In this document: piece after piece, positions 25,069 to 32,732 of the stretch
Layout: each line of letters starts with the position of its first letter
Numbering within the stretch: the stretch's first letter is position 1
Source of the DNA: Schinkia azotoformans LMG 9581
Lineage (GTDB): Bacteria; Bacillota; Bacilli; Bacillales; Bacillaceae_J
Direction: 5' to 3'
DNA length: 48,646 nt
Assembly (NCBI RefSeq): GCF_000307855.1
Contig: NZ_AJLR01000046.1
Span: forward strand, 1-48,646
Position numbers and translations under genes: made by a program
The notes under the pieces: model-generated
Database searches by the model: none
The model's input: the letters and a program-made list of their open reading frames with translations, nothing else
What the model was told of the DNA's origin: nothing

Positions 25069-26499
25069 ATGAAATACACAGGAAATTATAATTTGAAGAA
25101 ACCTGATGGTACAGATGTCGTTAATATACAAGATTTAAACGACAACATGGACATCATCGACACTCAGCTTAAAAGTTTGAATGATGATAAAGTTCAAAAA
25201 GAGACCGGTAAGGGCTTATCTAGTAACGATTTTACAACGGCTGAAAAAAATAAATTAGCTGGGCTCAGTGGTAACTATAATGATTTAACTAATAAACCAA
25301 CTCTAGGTACAGTAGCTTCTAAAAACACAGGAACAACAAACGGAACAATTCCTGTAATAGGAGCAGACAACAAATTAGATGCATCAATCCTACCAGCTTT
25401 GGCTATTACAGATACGTTTGTAGTTAATAGTCAAGCTTCAATGTTAGCACTAACTGCTCAGATAGGAGATGTCTGTGTTCGAACTGACATAAATAAAACA
25501 TTTATTTTAAAAGCATCTCCTGCTACTACATTAGCAAACTGGCAAGAATTATTAACTCCAGCTGATGCTGTATTATCGGTAAATGGTAAAACAGGAGCCG
25601 TAAGTCTAGGTGCCGATGATGTTGGAGCAATACCTAAAACAGGTGGTACGTTTACAGGTGATATTACTTTTTCTGAAGGAAAAGGGATAAAACTGGGTAA
25701 TGGCGGTAAGCTAGTAGACCAAGTAACAGAATTCGTAAATAGAACTGCTTTACAGGCAAACGGAGATAGTTTTGAGGTGCTTACAGAGAATGGAACTGAT
25801 TTTGTTTTTACTGCGAGTAAGAATGCTGTTGCTCCTACATTCAAGAGAAACATTATATACCATTCAGGCTATCAAGGACATGGAACTGAGATGAATGCTG
25901 ATATGATAGATGGACTTCATGGGTATATGTTACAAAAGTCTGTAATTATAAATGGAAACATCTCTAGTGATCCAAACACCACAGTGGATGATTTCATTTT
26001 GACAGACCATGTTAATGCTCCAAAAGTGTCTGGCTATAGTAGCTATTGGTATGTTCATACACATTTCTTTTCAGGGAAGTCAGACCTCAACAGTAGATAT
26101 CAAGTAGCAGTTCCATATTTTGCTATAGCGCCTACAATGTTTGTCCGATACTTTTATAATGGATGGAGTGCTTGGAAAGAAATAGGAGGAGGTGGGACAG
26201 TGATTAATGCAAGTAAAATTAGAGAGATATCTGATTTAAGTACCGTCACTGGTAAAGGTTATATCTATAGAACAATGTCAACAAGAGTTGGTGGTTCCGT
26301 ATATTTGAGTAATAGAGCATACACAATAGACGCCTTTGAAAATTCTATAAGTGTAGATGACGGTGCCGCATCAAGTATGACGCTGAGTATAGATTATGAA
26401 GCTACTATTCGCGATTATAGTTACATCTCAGCGCCTATACGCTTTGAAAAAGGATTTAAGACAGGCAGAAATGTAAAGGCTTATTATGTATTAGACTAA
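25069..26499 (+). CDS. long tail fibre (XkdV-like with pyocin-knob-like region)
   Basis: The 476-aa product begins KYTGNYNLKKPDGTDVVNIQDLNDNMDIID, the PBSX-type fibre start, then repeats of shaft motifs (KNKLAGLSGNYNDLTNKP; VNGKTGAVSLGADDVGAI; PKTGGTFTGDITF), a region near residues 345-375 ending FYNGWSAWKEIGGG that matches a pyocin-knob domain, and a strand-rich tip. The tip probably binds the cell wall. AAAGGAGCGGTTTT precedes ATG 25069. Each motif is typical of fibres that vary between related phages. Confidence 0.88.
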   Translation: MKYTGNYNLKKPDGTDVVNIQDLNDNMDIIDTQLKSLNDDKVQKETGKGLSSNDFTTAEKNKLAGLSGNYNDLTNKPTLGTVASKNTGTTNGTIPVIGADNKLDASILPALAITDTFVVNSQASMLALTAQIGDVCVRTDINKTFILKASPATTLANWQELLTPADAVLSVNGKTGAVSLGADDVGAIPKTGGTFTGDITFSEGKGIKLGNGGKLVDQVTEFVNRTALQANGDSFEVLTENGTDFVFTASKNAVAPTFKRNIIYHSGYQGHGTEMNADMIDGLHGYMLQKSVIINGNISSDPNTTVDDFILTDHVNAPKVSGYSSYWYVHTHFFSGKSDLNSRYQVAVPYFAIAPTMFVRYFYNGWSAWKEIGGGGTVINASKIREISDLSTVTGKGYIYRTMSTRVGGSVYLSNRAYTIDAFENSISVDDGAASSMTLSIDYEATIRDYSYISAPIRFEKGFKTGRNVKAYYVLD

Positions 26500-26513
26500 G
26501 GAGGTAATTTGGC

Positions 26514-26858
26514 ATGGAAATTCAATTAAAAGAAAGTCCGCTAGGTTTTTTATACGAAGAAACAGAAATAAAAACAGATGCGCAAATAGCTATGATAAAA
26601 AAGTTTTACGACTGGAAATATCATACTGAATTAAAATACAAAAAGGCTAAAATAATTGCAGAAGTTTATGATTATCTAGACAATTTCGTTGAAGATTATA
26701 ATGGCGATATTATCTTTGAGTACGAAGATAATCAAATCACAGTACAAGCGGTAAATGGTGTAGCTGAAATCGACTTCGTAGCTGATGAAGGACTAGAATG
26801 CACAGTGCGTACAGTGATTCCTAATTTTAGAAACGGGGAAGTGACTTTCAATGTCTAA
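26514..26858 (+). CDS. tail fibre-associated protein (XkdW-like)
   Basis: The 114-aa product is helical then strand-rich (KKFYDWKYHTELKYKKAK; YDYLDNFVEDYNGDIIFEYE) and ends NFRNGEVTFNV. It lies between a fibre and a coiled-coil ORF as XkdW does in PBSX, though sequence similarity to XkdW was not tested. AGGAGGTAATTTGGC precedes ATG 26514. It overlaps the next gene by 8 bases. Possible fibre chaperone or cap. Confidence 0.6.
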   Translation: MEIQLKESPLGFLYEETEIKTDAQIAMIKKFYDWKYHTELKYKKAKIIAEVYDYLDNFVEDYNGDIIFEYEDNQITVQAVNGVAEIDFVADEGLECTVRTVIPNFRNGEVTFNV

Positions 26859-27132
26859 TGTCGATGTACAAAAAACATCAACTGGCTTTGTTGTAAAAAA
26901 GTTACCAGAACCTCCTACAACGGAAGAACGTGTAACACAGCTAGAACAAGATAACGTTTCAACTATGTTGGCTGTTACTGAAGTATATGAACAAAATATG
27001 AATTCAGATGCCCAACGTGAACAGGAAGGCATAGAAACCATGTTGGCGCTAACGGAAATGTATGAAACAATTTTGACGCAGCAAGCAAAAATAGATGAAT
27101 TAGAAGCTAAGTTAAACGGAGGTGCTGCTTAA
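26851..27132 (+). CDS. coiled-coil tail-region protein (93 aa)
   Basis: The 93-aa product has an N-terminal VQKTSTGFVVKKLPEPPTTE and then two similar helices (VSTMLAVTEVYEQNMNS and IETMLALTEMYETILTQ), an internal duplication, followed by a short coiled coil. Similar small coiled-coil ORFs follow fibre genes in many Firmicute phages. ATG overlaps the previous stop region and the stop TAA overlaps the next ATG by one base (TAATG). Role unknown. Confidence 0.7.
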   Translation: MSNVDVQKTSTGFVVKKLPEPPTTEERVTQLEQDNVSTMLAVTEVYEQNMNSDAQREQEGIETMLALTEMYETILTQQAKIDELEAKLNGGAA

Positions 27133-27245
27133 TGGCCCAAATTTATGTAAATCTAATTAAAAAAGGTTTAAAAACACTGGACGAGGTACCACAAAATTTA
27201 AAAAGTGAAGTAGAGTCCATACTGGCGGTTGATCATGCTAACTAA
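27132..27245 (+). CDS. small CD1375-like phage protein, first copy (37 aa)
   Basis: ATG 27132 overlaps the previous stop. The 37-aa product AQIYVNLIKKGLKTLDEVP followed by QNLKSEVESIL matches the CD1375-type small phage family (hydrophobic YxxLIxxGxKTxDEVP, then a helix). It is too short for usual gene callers and precedes a second, similar copy. Function unknown; the family always lies in the tail-lysis interval. Confidence 0.72.
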   Translation: MAQIYVNLIKKGLKTLDEVPQNLKSEVESILAVDHAN

Positions 27246-27300
27246 GTTAGTTGTTCAATCGCTTTTATTTTTCCTAAAAATCATAAAAGGAGACGATATT

Positions 27301-27444
27301 ATGGTAACGGTATATGTAACTTTGATTATTAAAGGATATAAAACTTACGCCCAAGTGCCCATGAATTTACAGCCTGCAGTAGAGGTAGAGTTAGGACAAC
27401 TTGGTTTAGGTACTGATGGAAAACCGTTAGATGTTACGGCATAA
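27301..27444 (+). CDS. small CD1375-like phage protein, second copy (47 aa)
   Basis: ATG 27301 follows AAAAGGAGACGATATT. The product VTVYVTLIIKGYKTYAQVP, then NLQPAVEVEL, aligns with the preceding 37-aa protein (VYVxLIxKGxKTxxxVPxNL) and carries a ten-residue extension. This looks like a tandem duplication. A longer frame from 27229 has no ribosome site. Confidence 0.72.
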   Translation: MVTVYVTLIIKGYKTYAQVPMNLQPAVEVELGQLGLGTDGKPLDVTA

Positions 27445-27477
27445 GTAGGACCATATTGAATGAGGTGATTACAACAA

Positions 27478-27663
27478 ATGAAAGTAGATAATTTATTCCA
27501 CGCAACCCAAGAATTAAATAATGCAATAAGTAGTCTATATCAAGCGAATAGTAGGATTCTTAATGAAAAAAGAATTCCGGATGAAATAAAGCAAGAATTA
27601 AAAGATATTAAGGAACAATTATTTAAAACTCTTGGGAAAATTCATAAAATACAAGCAGAATAG
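27478..27663 (+). CDS. small helical protein of unknown function (61 aa)
   Basis: ATG 27478 follows GAGGTGATTACAACAA. The 61-aa product is wholly helical with regular Leu/Ile spacing (LYQANSRILNEKRIPDEIKQ, then KEQLFKTLGKIHKIQ), suited to a coiled coil. It lies between the CD1375-like genes and a membrane-anchored ORF. No family recognised. Confidence 0.65.
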   Translation: MKVDNLFHATQELNNAISSLYQANSRILNEKRIPDEIKQELKDIKEQLFKTLGKIHKIQAE

Positions 27664-27699
27664 TGGTATACTCTTCCAAAAAGGAAGGGTGTTGATTTA

Positions 27700-28224
27700 A
27701 TGGGAATTGAAGAACTAATATTGCAAGTTGAAAATTTACGCCAACAAGTTGAAAACCTACACCAATATGTAAAAACAATTGAAGGTGACTACAAGTTTCA
27801 CACCAGTTGGCTATTAAGTGTACTCGCTTTTATTGTTACGGCAGCAGGGGCATCGCTTTATTTTATAGCAAAATCAATTGTTAACAACAGGATAACAAAG
27901 GAAATGGACAATCGTCTAATTAGCTTATTAAAAAATAATCCGCCAATATTCAGTGCGTCTGGCTTGTCAAAACCAGATGAAAATAAAAAAATCTATCTTA
28001 GTTCCGCCATACAAGGAATAGACCAATTGGAACTAGCTAACATTATTTTGCTTAATGTAAGCCCAGAACAAATGACATTTAATGATTTTCAAAGAAAATT
28101 CAATCCTAAAATCAATAAAAACGAACTTGGGATTGTTGAGATTGAAATACCTGAATATCATGAAAATAATGGGTCGGTACAATGGAAAATAGTATGGTTA
28201 AGGAAGCATTATGACTTCAAATGA
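27700..28224 (+). CDS. single-span membrane protein with N-terminal coiled coil (174 aa)
   Basis: The product has a coiled coil (LQVENLRQQVENLHQYVKTI, residues 8-27), one membrane helix (WLLSVLAFIVTAAGASLYFI, about 38-57) and a soluble C-terminus with an alpha/beta look and a closing IVEIEIPEYHE. The layout recalls XhlA-type lysis accessory proteins but is longer and has no clear match. AAAGGAAGGGTGTTGATTTA precedes ATG 27700. It ends before a terminator that separates it from holin. Confidence 0.68.
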   Translation: MGIEELILQVENLRQQVENLHQYVKTIEGDYKFHTSWLLSVLAFIVTAAGASLYFIAKSIVNNRITKEMDNRLISLLKNNPPIFSASGLSKPDENKKIYLSSAIQGIDQLELANIILLNVSPEQMTFNDFQRKFNPKINKNELGIVEIEIPEYHENNGSVQWKIVWLRKHYDFK

Positions 28225-28266
28225 GGACCCTAGTGTGTAGCTGTTAAACAAAATAAAATGAAGTCA

Positions 28267-28293
28267 CGCCTCGTACCTAGCGAGGCTATTTTT
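28267..28293 (+). terminator. rho-independent terminator ending the tail operon
   Basis: GCCTCG pairs with CGAGGC around a TACCTAG-type loop, then TATTTTTATT. It lies just before the holin gene. Confidence 0.75.
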
Positions 28294-28313
28294 ATTGGAA
28301 AAGAGGCCATAAC

Positions 28314-28721
28314 GTGATAACTATTCAAAACCTACATTTACTTGAGTCTTTACCAAAAACATTAACTTATATGCTGCTGTTTTATTTTTTGGTTAAAGTC
28401 TTGGATTTTGCAACAGGGCTTTTAAAGACTTGGAAAGGAGTATCGCCATACCAATCGGCTGTTATGCGTGACGGCATTATTCGTTGGATTGGTGAGCTGA
28501 TCGGCATCATATTTGTGCTTGCTATCGACTTTATATTGGGACTTAACTTTTACCTCACAGGTTTCACGGTGGGGTTATTTATTTACAAAGAAGGCGGAAG
28601 TATTGTAGAGAATCTGAAAATGTTGGAAGTAAATCTCCCCGGGATTGTACAGGACAAGCTGAATACGTTTGATAAAGGAAAGGATGATAAAAATGATTCA
28701 AGCAAGACAAATGCTCGTTAA
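28314..28721 (+). CDS. holin (phage holin 4 / TcdE-like family)
   Basis: Holins form membrane holes that release endolysin. The 135-aa product has three or four hydrophobic spans (LTYMLLFYFLVKVLDFATGL; LIGIIFVLAIDFILGL; YLTGFTVGLFIYKEG), the family signature around FLVKVLDFATGLLKTWK, and a charged C-terminus typical of timing control. GTG 28314 has AAGAGG eight bases upstream. It overlaps the amidase start, the usual lysis cassette. Confidence 0.92.
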   Translation: MITIQNLHLLESLPKTLTYMLLFYFLVKVLDFATGLLKTWKGVSPYQSAVMRDGIIRWIGELIGIIFVLAIDFILGLNFYLTGFTVGLFIYKEGGSIVENLKMLEVNLPGIVQDKLNTFDKGKDDKNDSSKTNAR

Positions 28722-29367
28722 AGAAAGTCAACAGAAAACTAAATGTCCCAATCAAATGGACGCTAAATATATTACCATTCATAATACCGCAAACGATGCC
28801 AGTGCAAACAATGAAGTGCAATACATGATTAATAATACTAATCAAGTGTCATACCATTATGCAATTGATGATAAAGAAGTTGTACAAGGCATTCCATTAA
28901 ATCATAACGCCTGGCATTGTGGTGATGGCTCAGCTGCTAATTCGGGCAACCGTACATCAATAGGTGTAGAAATATGTTATAGCAAGTCTGGCGGAGAGCG
29001 ATATACAAAAGCGGAAGCATTAGCAACTAAGTTTATAGCTCAATTATTGCATGAACGGAATTGGGGCATTGAGAGAGTTAAAAAACACCAGGACTGGTCC
29101 GGCAAATATTGCCCACACCGAATTTTAGCCGAAGGTCGTTGGCAGGCTGTATTAAACGCCATTCAGATGGAATTAAATGAACTAAAAAAATCTAATGAAA
29201 AGAAGGAGAGTGAAGAGATGCAGAAGGTTAATATTATAGCCGGGACAAAGCTAATTGATGGTGTGAATATTAACGGAGTGACATATGCACCAGTAAGAGA
29301 ATTAAGCGAGCTGTTAGGTAAAAAAGTGGAGTGGGACCAAAAAACAAGTACAGTTACGCTTAAATAA
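28693..29367 (+). CDS. N-acetylmuramoyl-L-alanine amidase (endolysin)
   Basis: The 224-aa product is a zinc amidase that cuts the bond between muramic acid and the peptide stem. Residues 20-150 show the amidase 2 fold: KYITIHNTANDA (His30), VSYHYAIDD, AWHCGDGSA and VKKHQDWSGKYCPHRI with the last zinc His. The C-terminal 45 residues are a copper amine oxidase N-terminal-like wall-associated domain (NINGVTYAPVRELSELLG, then WDQKTSTVTL). ATG 28693 is preferred to 28669 and 28684 because AAAGGAAAGG is best placed for it. Confidence 0.93.
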   Translation: MIQARQMLVKESQQKTKCPNQMDAKYITIHNTANDASANNEVQYMINNTNQVSYHYAIDDKEVVQGIPLNHNAWHCGDGSAANSGNRTSIGVEICYSKSGGERYTKAEALATKFIAQLLHERNWGIERVKKHQDWSGKYCPHRILAEGRWQAVLNAIQMELNELKKSNEKKESEEMQKVNIIAGTKLIDGVNINGVTYAPVRELSELLGKKVEWDQKTSTVTLK

Positions 29368-29402
29368 TTAATTTATTTTAGTTGCGTATACTGATTCTAC
29401 AT

Positions 29403-29468
29403 CAGCTTAGAACTACTCACTAAACAAAATAGCCCCAACTCGATGAGAAGGGGCTATTTTGTTTAGTG
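29403..29468. terminator. long bidirectional terminator, first copy of a direct repeat
   Basis: Arms at 29418-29436 and 29450-29468 (CACTAAACAAAATAGCCCC and its complement) pair perfectly for 19 bases. The preceding CAGCTTAGAACTACTC (29403-29418), the AAAATAGCCCC block and the ATGAGAAGGGGCTATT block recur at 31319-31373. It terminates both amidase and the converging DUF3037 gene. Confidence 0.82.
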
Positions 29469-29494
29469 AAATGTTTTTTAAAAACATAGCGTTG

Positions 29495-30304
29495 TTAAAA
29501 AATGGATAATTGTTCAGTTCTTTGAATTTCTGCTCCATTAAGCAATTCAGCAAATTGTTGGACTGTATATACATCTACTTCCTTACTTAGAAGATCATAA
29601 GCTAATTTTTCAGAATCATTTTCTATACTTGTATTATTTATTACAACTTTTATATTCTCATAACCCATTTCTTTGAAATAACTTAAATCGAATAAGAAGG
29701 ATTTAATCTCAGTATATAGTCTATTGTAATTAGTATAATCAAAACTTAAGGCTTTAATTAATAATGTTTCCCCTTTCAGACTTACAGAAAAGTCAAAGGG
29801 ATGCTGTTTAAATACATTCTGCTCGTTTGGGCGTCTATCGACATCTTTTAGTTCATTTAAAGTGAATAGCTTGGACACTAATCGTTTAACCCGATCCGCA
29901 TTTATTCTATTCGATTTTTTTTGATCATAATAGAGGTACATGTCATGCAAATCTTTAATATCTTCCTCGACTGTGCTACTATTTAATGCCCTTATTTCAC
30001 TGAATTGAATTTGATTAACAAAATATACAAGCTCATTTTTCAAGTAATCAGGTGTTGGAGGTTTGCCTAAGATTGGTTGAAAACGATTATTAAATTGAAT
30101 TTCCAATGATTCTAAAAGGGCTTTTAGAACATCCATTTCTAATTCATCATCAAAATTTATAACCCTGGTTAAATTCCGGGTTTTCTGAAAATTACTTTTT
30201 CCCAACTCTGGTATAAAAGTCAAAACGCCAACATTTATAAATTCACCTCTTATGATGTCAGGAACATACCGACAAATGGTATAAAAAATGGTCTTAGAAT
30301 TCAA
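29495..30304 (-). CDS. DUF3037 family protein paired with a HipA-like kinase
   Basis: The 269-aa product starts with the DUF3037 motif FYTICRYVPDIIRGEFINVGVLTFIPE, with helical and charged sequence after it. TTG 30304 is chosen because AAAGGAGGCGATATT precedes it; a further ATG at 30328 has none. It overlaps the HipA-like gene by 11 bases, so the two are translated together. DUF3037 genes are commonly found next to HipA-like kinase genes; their biochemical role is not established. A toxin-antitoxin or defence role is inferred from this pairing. Confidence 0.85.
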   Translation of the reverse strand: MNSKTIFYTICRYVPDIIRGEFINVGVLTFIPELGKSNFQKTRNLTRVINFDDELEMDVLKALLESLEIQFNNRFQPILGKPPTPDYLKNELVYFVNQIQFSEIRALNSSTVEEDIKDLHDMYLYYDQKKSNRINADRVKRLVSKLFTLNELKDVDRRPNEQNVFKQHPFDFSVSLKGETLLIKALSFDYTNYNRLYTEIKSFLFDLSYFKEMGYENIKVVINNTSIENDSEKLAYDLLSKEVDVYTVQQFAELLNGAEIQRTEQLSIF

Positions 30305-31118
30305 AAATATCGCCTCCTTTCCAATCATGGCATTGTTCCTTAAGTAAAGATAAAAATTTATCTATATTTTCAATTCTATACCAAAGAAAGCTTTTTAATG
30401 CATGCTCATCACTTTTATTTAGTTCCCATTGTAAAGGAAGTTGTTCAAAACACCAGTCAATATCATCTTGACTTATGCCCTTTATTTTTTGTAATATTTT
30501 ATTAAATGGGTTGAAGCCATTTACGAATTTTAATAAAACCTTGTAGTTATGTCCATGAAAGTCTTTGACTAGACAAAGATCATCTTCATGGATTTTTTTT
30601 AGCTCTATTTCATTCCATAAAGCTCCTAGTTTAAAAGTATGACTATGGTCTATAGCTAATAACCTTTTTGTTTTTATGTCAATCAGGAGATTTCCTTTGT
30701 TTTCGGTACGGTCATTGTTATAGATTATTTGGTCAAATAAGATTATAGATGGTATGTCATCTTTATTTGTTACTAAATTTAATAAAGGTGGCTGAATTGA
30801 TGGTTGTGCTTTTGGAGCAAGTCTACTACCGAAATGAAGCCCTGTCTCCACACCTAATCCTTTTAACTCAGGGAACTGATTAAGTTTCGTAATATCAATG
30901 TCAATTAAAGCAGCGTCTGGTATTGGGATATCTAATAATTTGGCTAATTTATAACAAACAAATTCATTAATTAGAATCCTTGTACCATGCTCGTTGCCTA
31001 CGAATTTAACAACATAATAATCATCAGTTGTTTTCATCAATAATGGATTTGTTATACCGTTCCCCATACCGCGCTCATACTTAATCAAATCATATGAAGG
31101 AATTTCGAAATGTTTCAA
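30294..31118 (-). CDS. HipA-like serine/threonine kinase (HipA_2 type)
   Basis: The 274-aa protein has a kinase-like core: GNGITNPLLMKTTDDYYVVKF with Lys38 as likely ATP lysine, IPDAALIDID, a catalytic loop YNNDRTENKGN (Asp136, Asn143) and LLAIDHSHTF with Asp157 as likely metal ligand. This is the short HipA_2 form, which lacks the usual HipB partner. TTG 31118 follows GCAGGTGATTAC; the frame continues to 31193 without a ribosome site. It is followed by DUF3037 in the same transcript. HipA relatives phosphorylate translation factors and stop growth; the target here is unknown. Confidence 0.85.
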   Translation of the reverse strand: MKHFEIPSYDLIKYERGMGNGITNPLLMKTTDDYYVVKFVGNEHGTRILINEFVCYKLAKLLDIPIPDAALIDIDITKLNQFPELKGLGVETGLHFGSRLAPKAQPSIQPPLLNLVTNKDDIPSIILFDQIIYNNDRTENKGNLLIDIKTKRLLAIDHSHTFKLGALWNEIELKKIHEDDLCLVKDFHGHNYKVLLKFVNGFNPFNKILQKIKGISQDDIDWCFEQLPLQWELNKSDEHALKSFLWYRIENIDKFLSLLKEQCHDWKGGDIFEF

Positions 31119-31318
31119 GTAATCACCTGCAGTGCTCTGATTCTCTTTAGTGCTTATCTTATCTAGAGAGAATCTTAACACAAAATACATCAATTTGTGA
31201 CAAAAACAATTTAAAAATTTCTGTCTTAAAAATAGATTTTTTTAAAGTGATATATAACTACTTCTACATCTTGGAAAAATACCCTTTAAAGTCAAGTGTA
31301 TTTATTATAATAGCATCA

Positions 31319-31373
31319 CAGCTTAGAACTACTCCCTCGAAAAATAGCCCCTCTTGAATGAGAAGGGGCTATT
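31319..31373. repeat. second copy of the terminator-bearing direct repeat
   Basis: CAGCTTAGAACTACTC (31319-31334), AAAATAGCCCC and ATGAGAAGGGGCTATT match the copy at 29403-29459, about 1.9 kb away. AATAGCCCC (31343-31351) pairs with GGGGCTATT (31365-31373), so it is a terminator for the XRE operon, whose stop codon it overlaps. The two copies bracket the DUF3037/HipA pair exactly. Confidence 0.82.
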
Positions 31374-31584
31374 CCTTTTTATAACTCTCCAATTTTTCTA
31401 TGAGTTCGTCTAAAGATAATCCGATTGCTTCCGCAATTTTTTTAACCGTGCCAACTTTCATGTTATCGACATCCGTATTCCTTGTTACCAAATTAGCTAA
31501 TGTTGAATCATTCACTCCACTTTTTTTTGACAGTGAGTATCTAGTTAAACCGAATTCTTTACATAGTTGGTCAATGGGATGCAT
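31369..31584 (-). CDS. XRE family transcriptional regulator (71 aa)
   Basis: A small Cro/CI-type helix-turn-helix protein: LTRYSLSKKSGVNDSTLANLV (about residues 13-33) is the recognition unit, followed by KKIAEAIGLSLDELIEKLE. It is the last gene of an operon with two small membrane proteins. TATAGGAGGAAGTTTT gives a strong ribosome site for ATG 31584. It probably represses the promoter at 31940, which has a palindrome in its spacer. Confidence 0.88.
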   Translation of the reverse strand: MHPIDQLCKEFGLTRYSLSKKSGVNDSTLANLVTRNTDVDNMKVGTVKKIAEAIGLSLDELIEKLESYKKE

Positions 31585-31601
31585 AAAACTTCCTCCTATA
31601 T

Positions 31602-31739
31602 TTATCTATCTCCGTTTGTTTTTTCGTCATAAAGCTTATCCCTTTCTTCCTTCAAATTATTTCTAACATTTCTTAAAAATAGATAACGGATTCCTAAAAC
31701 CAAAATGAGTATCCAAATGATTATCAGTAATATTTTCAT
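31602..31739 (-). CDS. small single-span membrane protein (45 aa)
   Basis: ATG 31739 opens 45 codons: KILLIIIWILILVLGIRYLF is one membrane helix, followed by a strongly charged cytosolic tail (RNVRNNLKEERDKLYDEK). No clear ribosome site precedes it, so it may be coupled to the upstream gene. It lies between the 46-aa membrane protein and the XRE gene on one transcript. This shape is seen in small toxins and in phage membrane accessory proteins. Family not recognised. Confidence 0.6.
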   Translation of the reverse strand: MKILLIIIWILILVLGIRYLFLRNVRNNLKEERDKLYDEKTNGDR

Positions 31740-31773
31740 ATCGTTTATGTTATACTTAGGATGAGAGGGAGGA

Positions 31774-31914
31774 TTAACCTCCTCCTCTTCTCAGCTTTTT
31801 AATTTCTAGCTCTAGCTTTTTGATTTCTAATTTCGTCTTTCGGTTGGTAAGCCAGAGCTGACGAAGCGTTAGAATCGAAACCGCTAGAGCTATTACTTTT
31901 CCTAAGATAACCAT
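31774..31914 (-). CDS. small membrane protein with Lys/Glu coiled tail (46 aa)
   Basis: ATG 31914 follows AAAGGTGGTGAACAA and opens 46 codons: VILGKVIALAVSILTLRQLW is a membrane helix, then TNRKTKLEIKKLELEIKKL forms an amphipathic charged helix, ending RRGGG. It is the first gene after a regulated promoter. With the 45-aa gene it forms a pair of look-alike membrane peptides, possibly acting together. Function unknown. Confidence 0.65.
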   Translation of the reverse strand: MVILGKVIALAVSILTLRQLWLTNRKTKLEIKKLELEIKKLRRGGG

Positions 31915-31939
31915 TTGTTCACCACCTTTCTATACTTTT

Positions 31940-31968
31940 ATTATAACTCACTAAGGTGAGTTAATCAA
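31940..31968 (-). promoter_or_regulatory. promoter with an operator palindrome in its spacer
   Basis: On the minus strand TTGATT (31963-31968) and a perfect TATAAT (31940-31945) are 17 bases apart. The spacer and box edges hold the palindrome AACTCAC-TAAG-GTGAGTT (31945-31962). A repressor bound here would block transcription of the two membrane-protein genes and the XRE gene. Confidence 0.72.
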
Positions 31969-32000
31969 GTGAATTTATAGACTTTTTATCCTTTTTTTGC

Positions 32001-32038
32001 AAATAAAAAAAATAAGAGGCGTATTCAATATGCCTCTT
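32001..32038 (-). terminator. terminator after the FxLYD-like lipoprotein gene
   Basis: AAGAGGC (32014-32020) pairs with GCCTCTT (32032-32038); read on the minus strand it is followed by TATTTTTTTT. Confidence 0.78.
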
Positions 32039-32048
32039 TAAAATATCA

Positions 32049-32666
32049 TCATTGTAAACGACCGCCATCAAACACCAACGAATGCAATTGGACTTCATAT
32101 TTTTCGTTCCAATTCGCTTTTATTGAATCTGGCACTTCTGCAATAAAATCACCTAAATAATTAGGTTTAATATCAATAGCATCCGCAACTGGATGAATAT
32201 ACATTAACTCTTCCCCGATTCGATTTCCGGATTCATCTAAGTAATATAGTTTTAGCAATCCATCTGTGATTGTCTTTTCTCCTTTATTTTTTATCGATCC
32301 GCTAATAGAGACAAAAGTGGTAAAATCCGCTTTATTAACTTTTGAATTAACTTCGATAAATTGAGAATACTCTTTAGCGTTGTTCATTTGATTTACGCCA
32401 GCTTTAATATCATCATCTAACCATTCCTCAACCGCCAAGTTTTTGTGGTATTTCAGGCTTTCCTCAAATAATTCTTTCGCTTGAATAAACTCTTTATTAT
32501 CCCATGCTTTAAGTGCCTGCTTAGCAAGTTGATCAGCTTTTTCTTTGTCAGGTCGAATATTTTCCGCTTCTGTAGATGTATTATTGCTCGTTTCAGTTGT
32601 ATTTTGGGAAGAACAACCGACAACAAGAATGGATAAACCAATTAATAATATTACTATTTTATTCAA
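32049..32666 (-). CDS. lipoprotein with FxLYD-like domain
   Basis: The 205-aa product has a lipoprotein signal with lipobox LVVGC (Cys18), a Ser/Asn/Thr-rich linker, a helical stretch (residues 40-110; ADQLAKQALKAWDNKEF) and a C-terminal FxLYD-like beta domain (FVSISGSIKNKGEKTITDGLLKLYYLDESG; about 118-160). It would be held on the outer face of the membrane. AGGAGGAGATTGTCTTG precedes ATG 32666. Exposed lipoproteins in prophage lysogeny arms can block superinfection; that role is inference. It is alone on its transcript between two terminators. Confidence 0.82.
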   Translation of the reverse strand: MNKIVILLIGLSILVVGCSSQNTTETSNNTSTEAENIRPDKEKADQLAKQALKAWDNKEFIQAKELFEESLKYHKNLAVEEWLDDDIKAGVNQMNNAKEYSQFIEVNSKVNKADFTTFVSISGSIKNKGEKTITDGLLKLYYLDESGNRIGEELMYIHPVADAIDIKPNYLGDFIAEVPDSIKANWNEKYEVQLHSLVFDGGRLQ

Positions 32667-32696
32667 GACAATCTCCTCCTTGTTTACTAATCTATA

Positions 32697-32726
32697 TTGC
32701 TAGTACCGATATTAGTAGACTATGAT
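32697..32726 (+). promoter_or_regulatory. putative sRNA promoter
   Basis: TTGCTA (32697-32702), 18 bases, then TATGAT (32721-32726). It points rightward into a stretch with no ORF and a terminator about 120 bases on. Confidence 0.45.
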
Positions 32727-32732
32727 ATTATA

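Noticed and set aside
29418-29468. 19-base perfect stem considered as an attachment or insertion-sequence end
   Set aside because: Placed exactly between converging amidase and DUF3037 genes, with T-runs in the arms on both strands; a bidirectional terminator explains it, although its repetition at 31319 is reported separately.
31400-31666. 88-codon plus-strand ORF opposite the XRE gene
   Set aside because: Shadow of the XRE gene and the 45-aa membrane gene; Ser/Phe/Leu-rich and without ribosome site.
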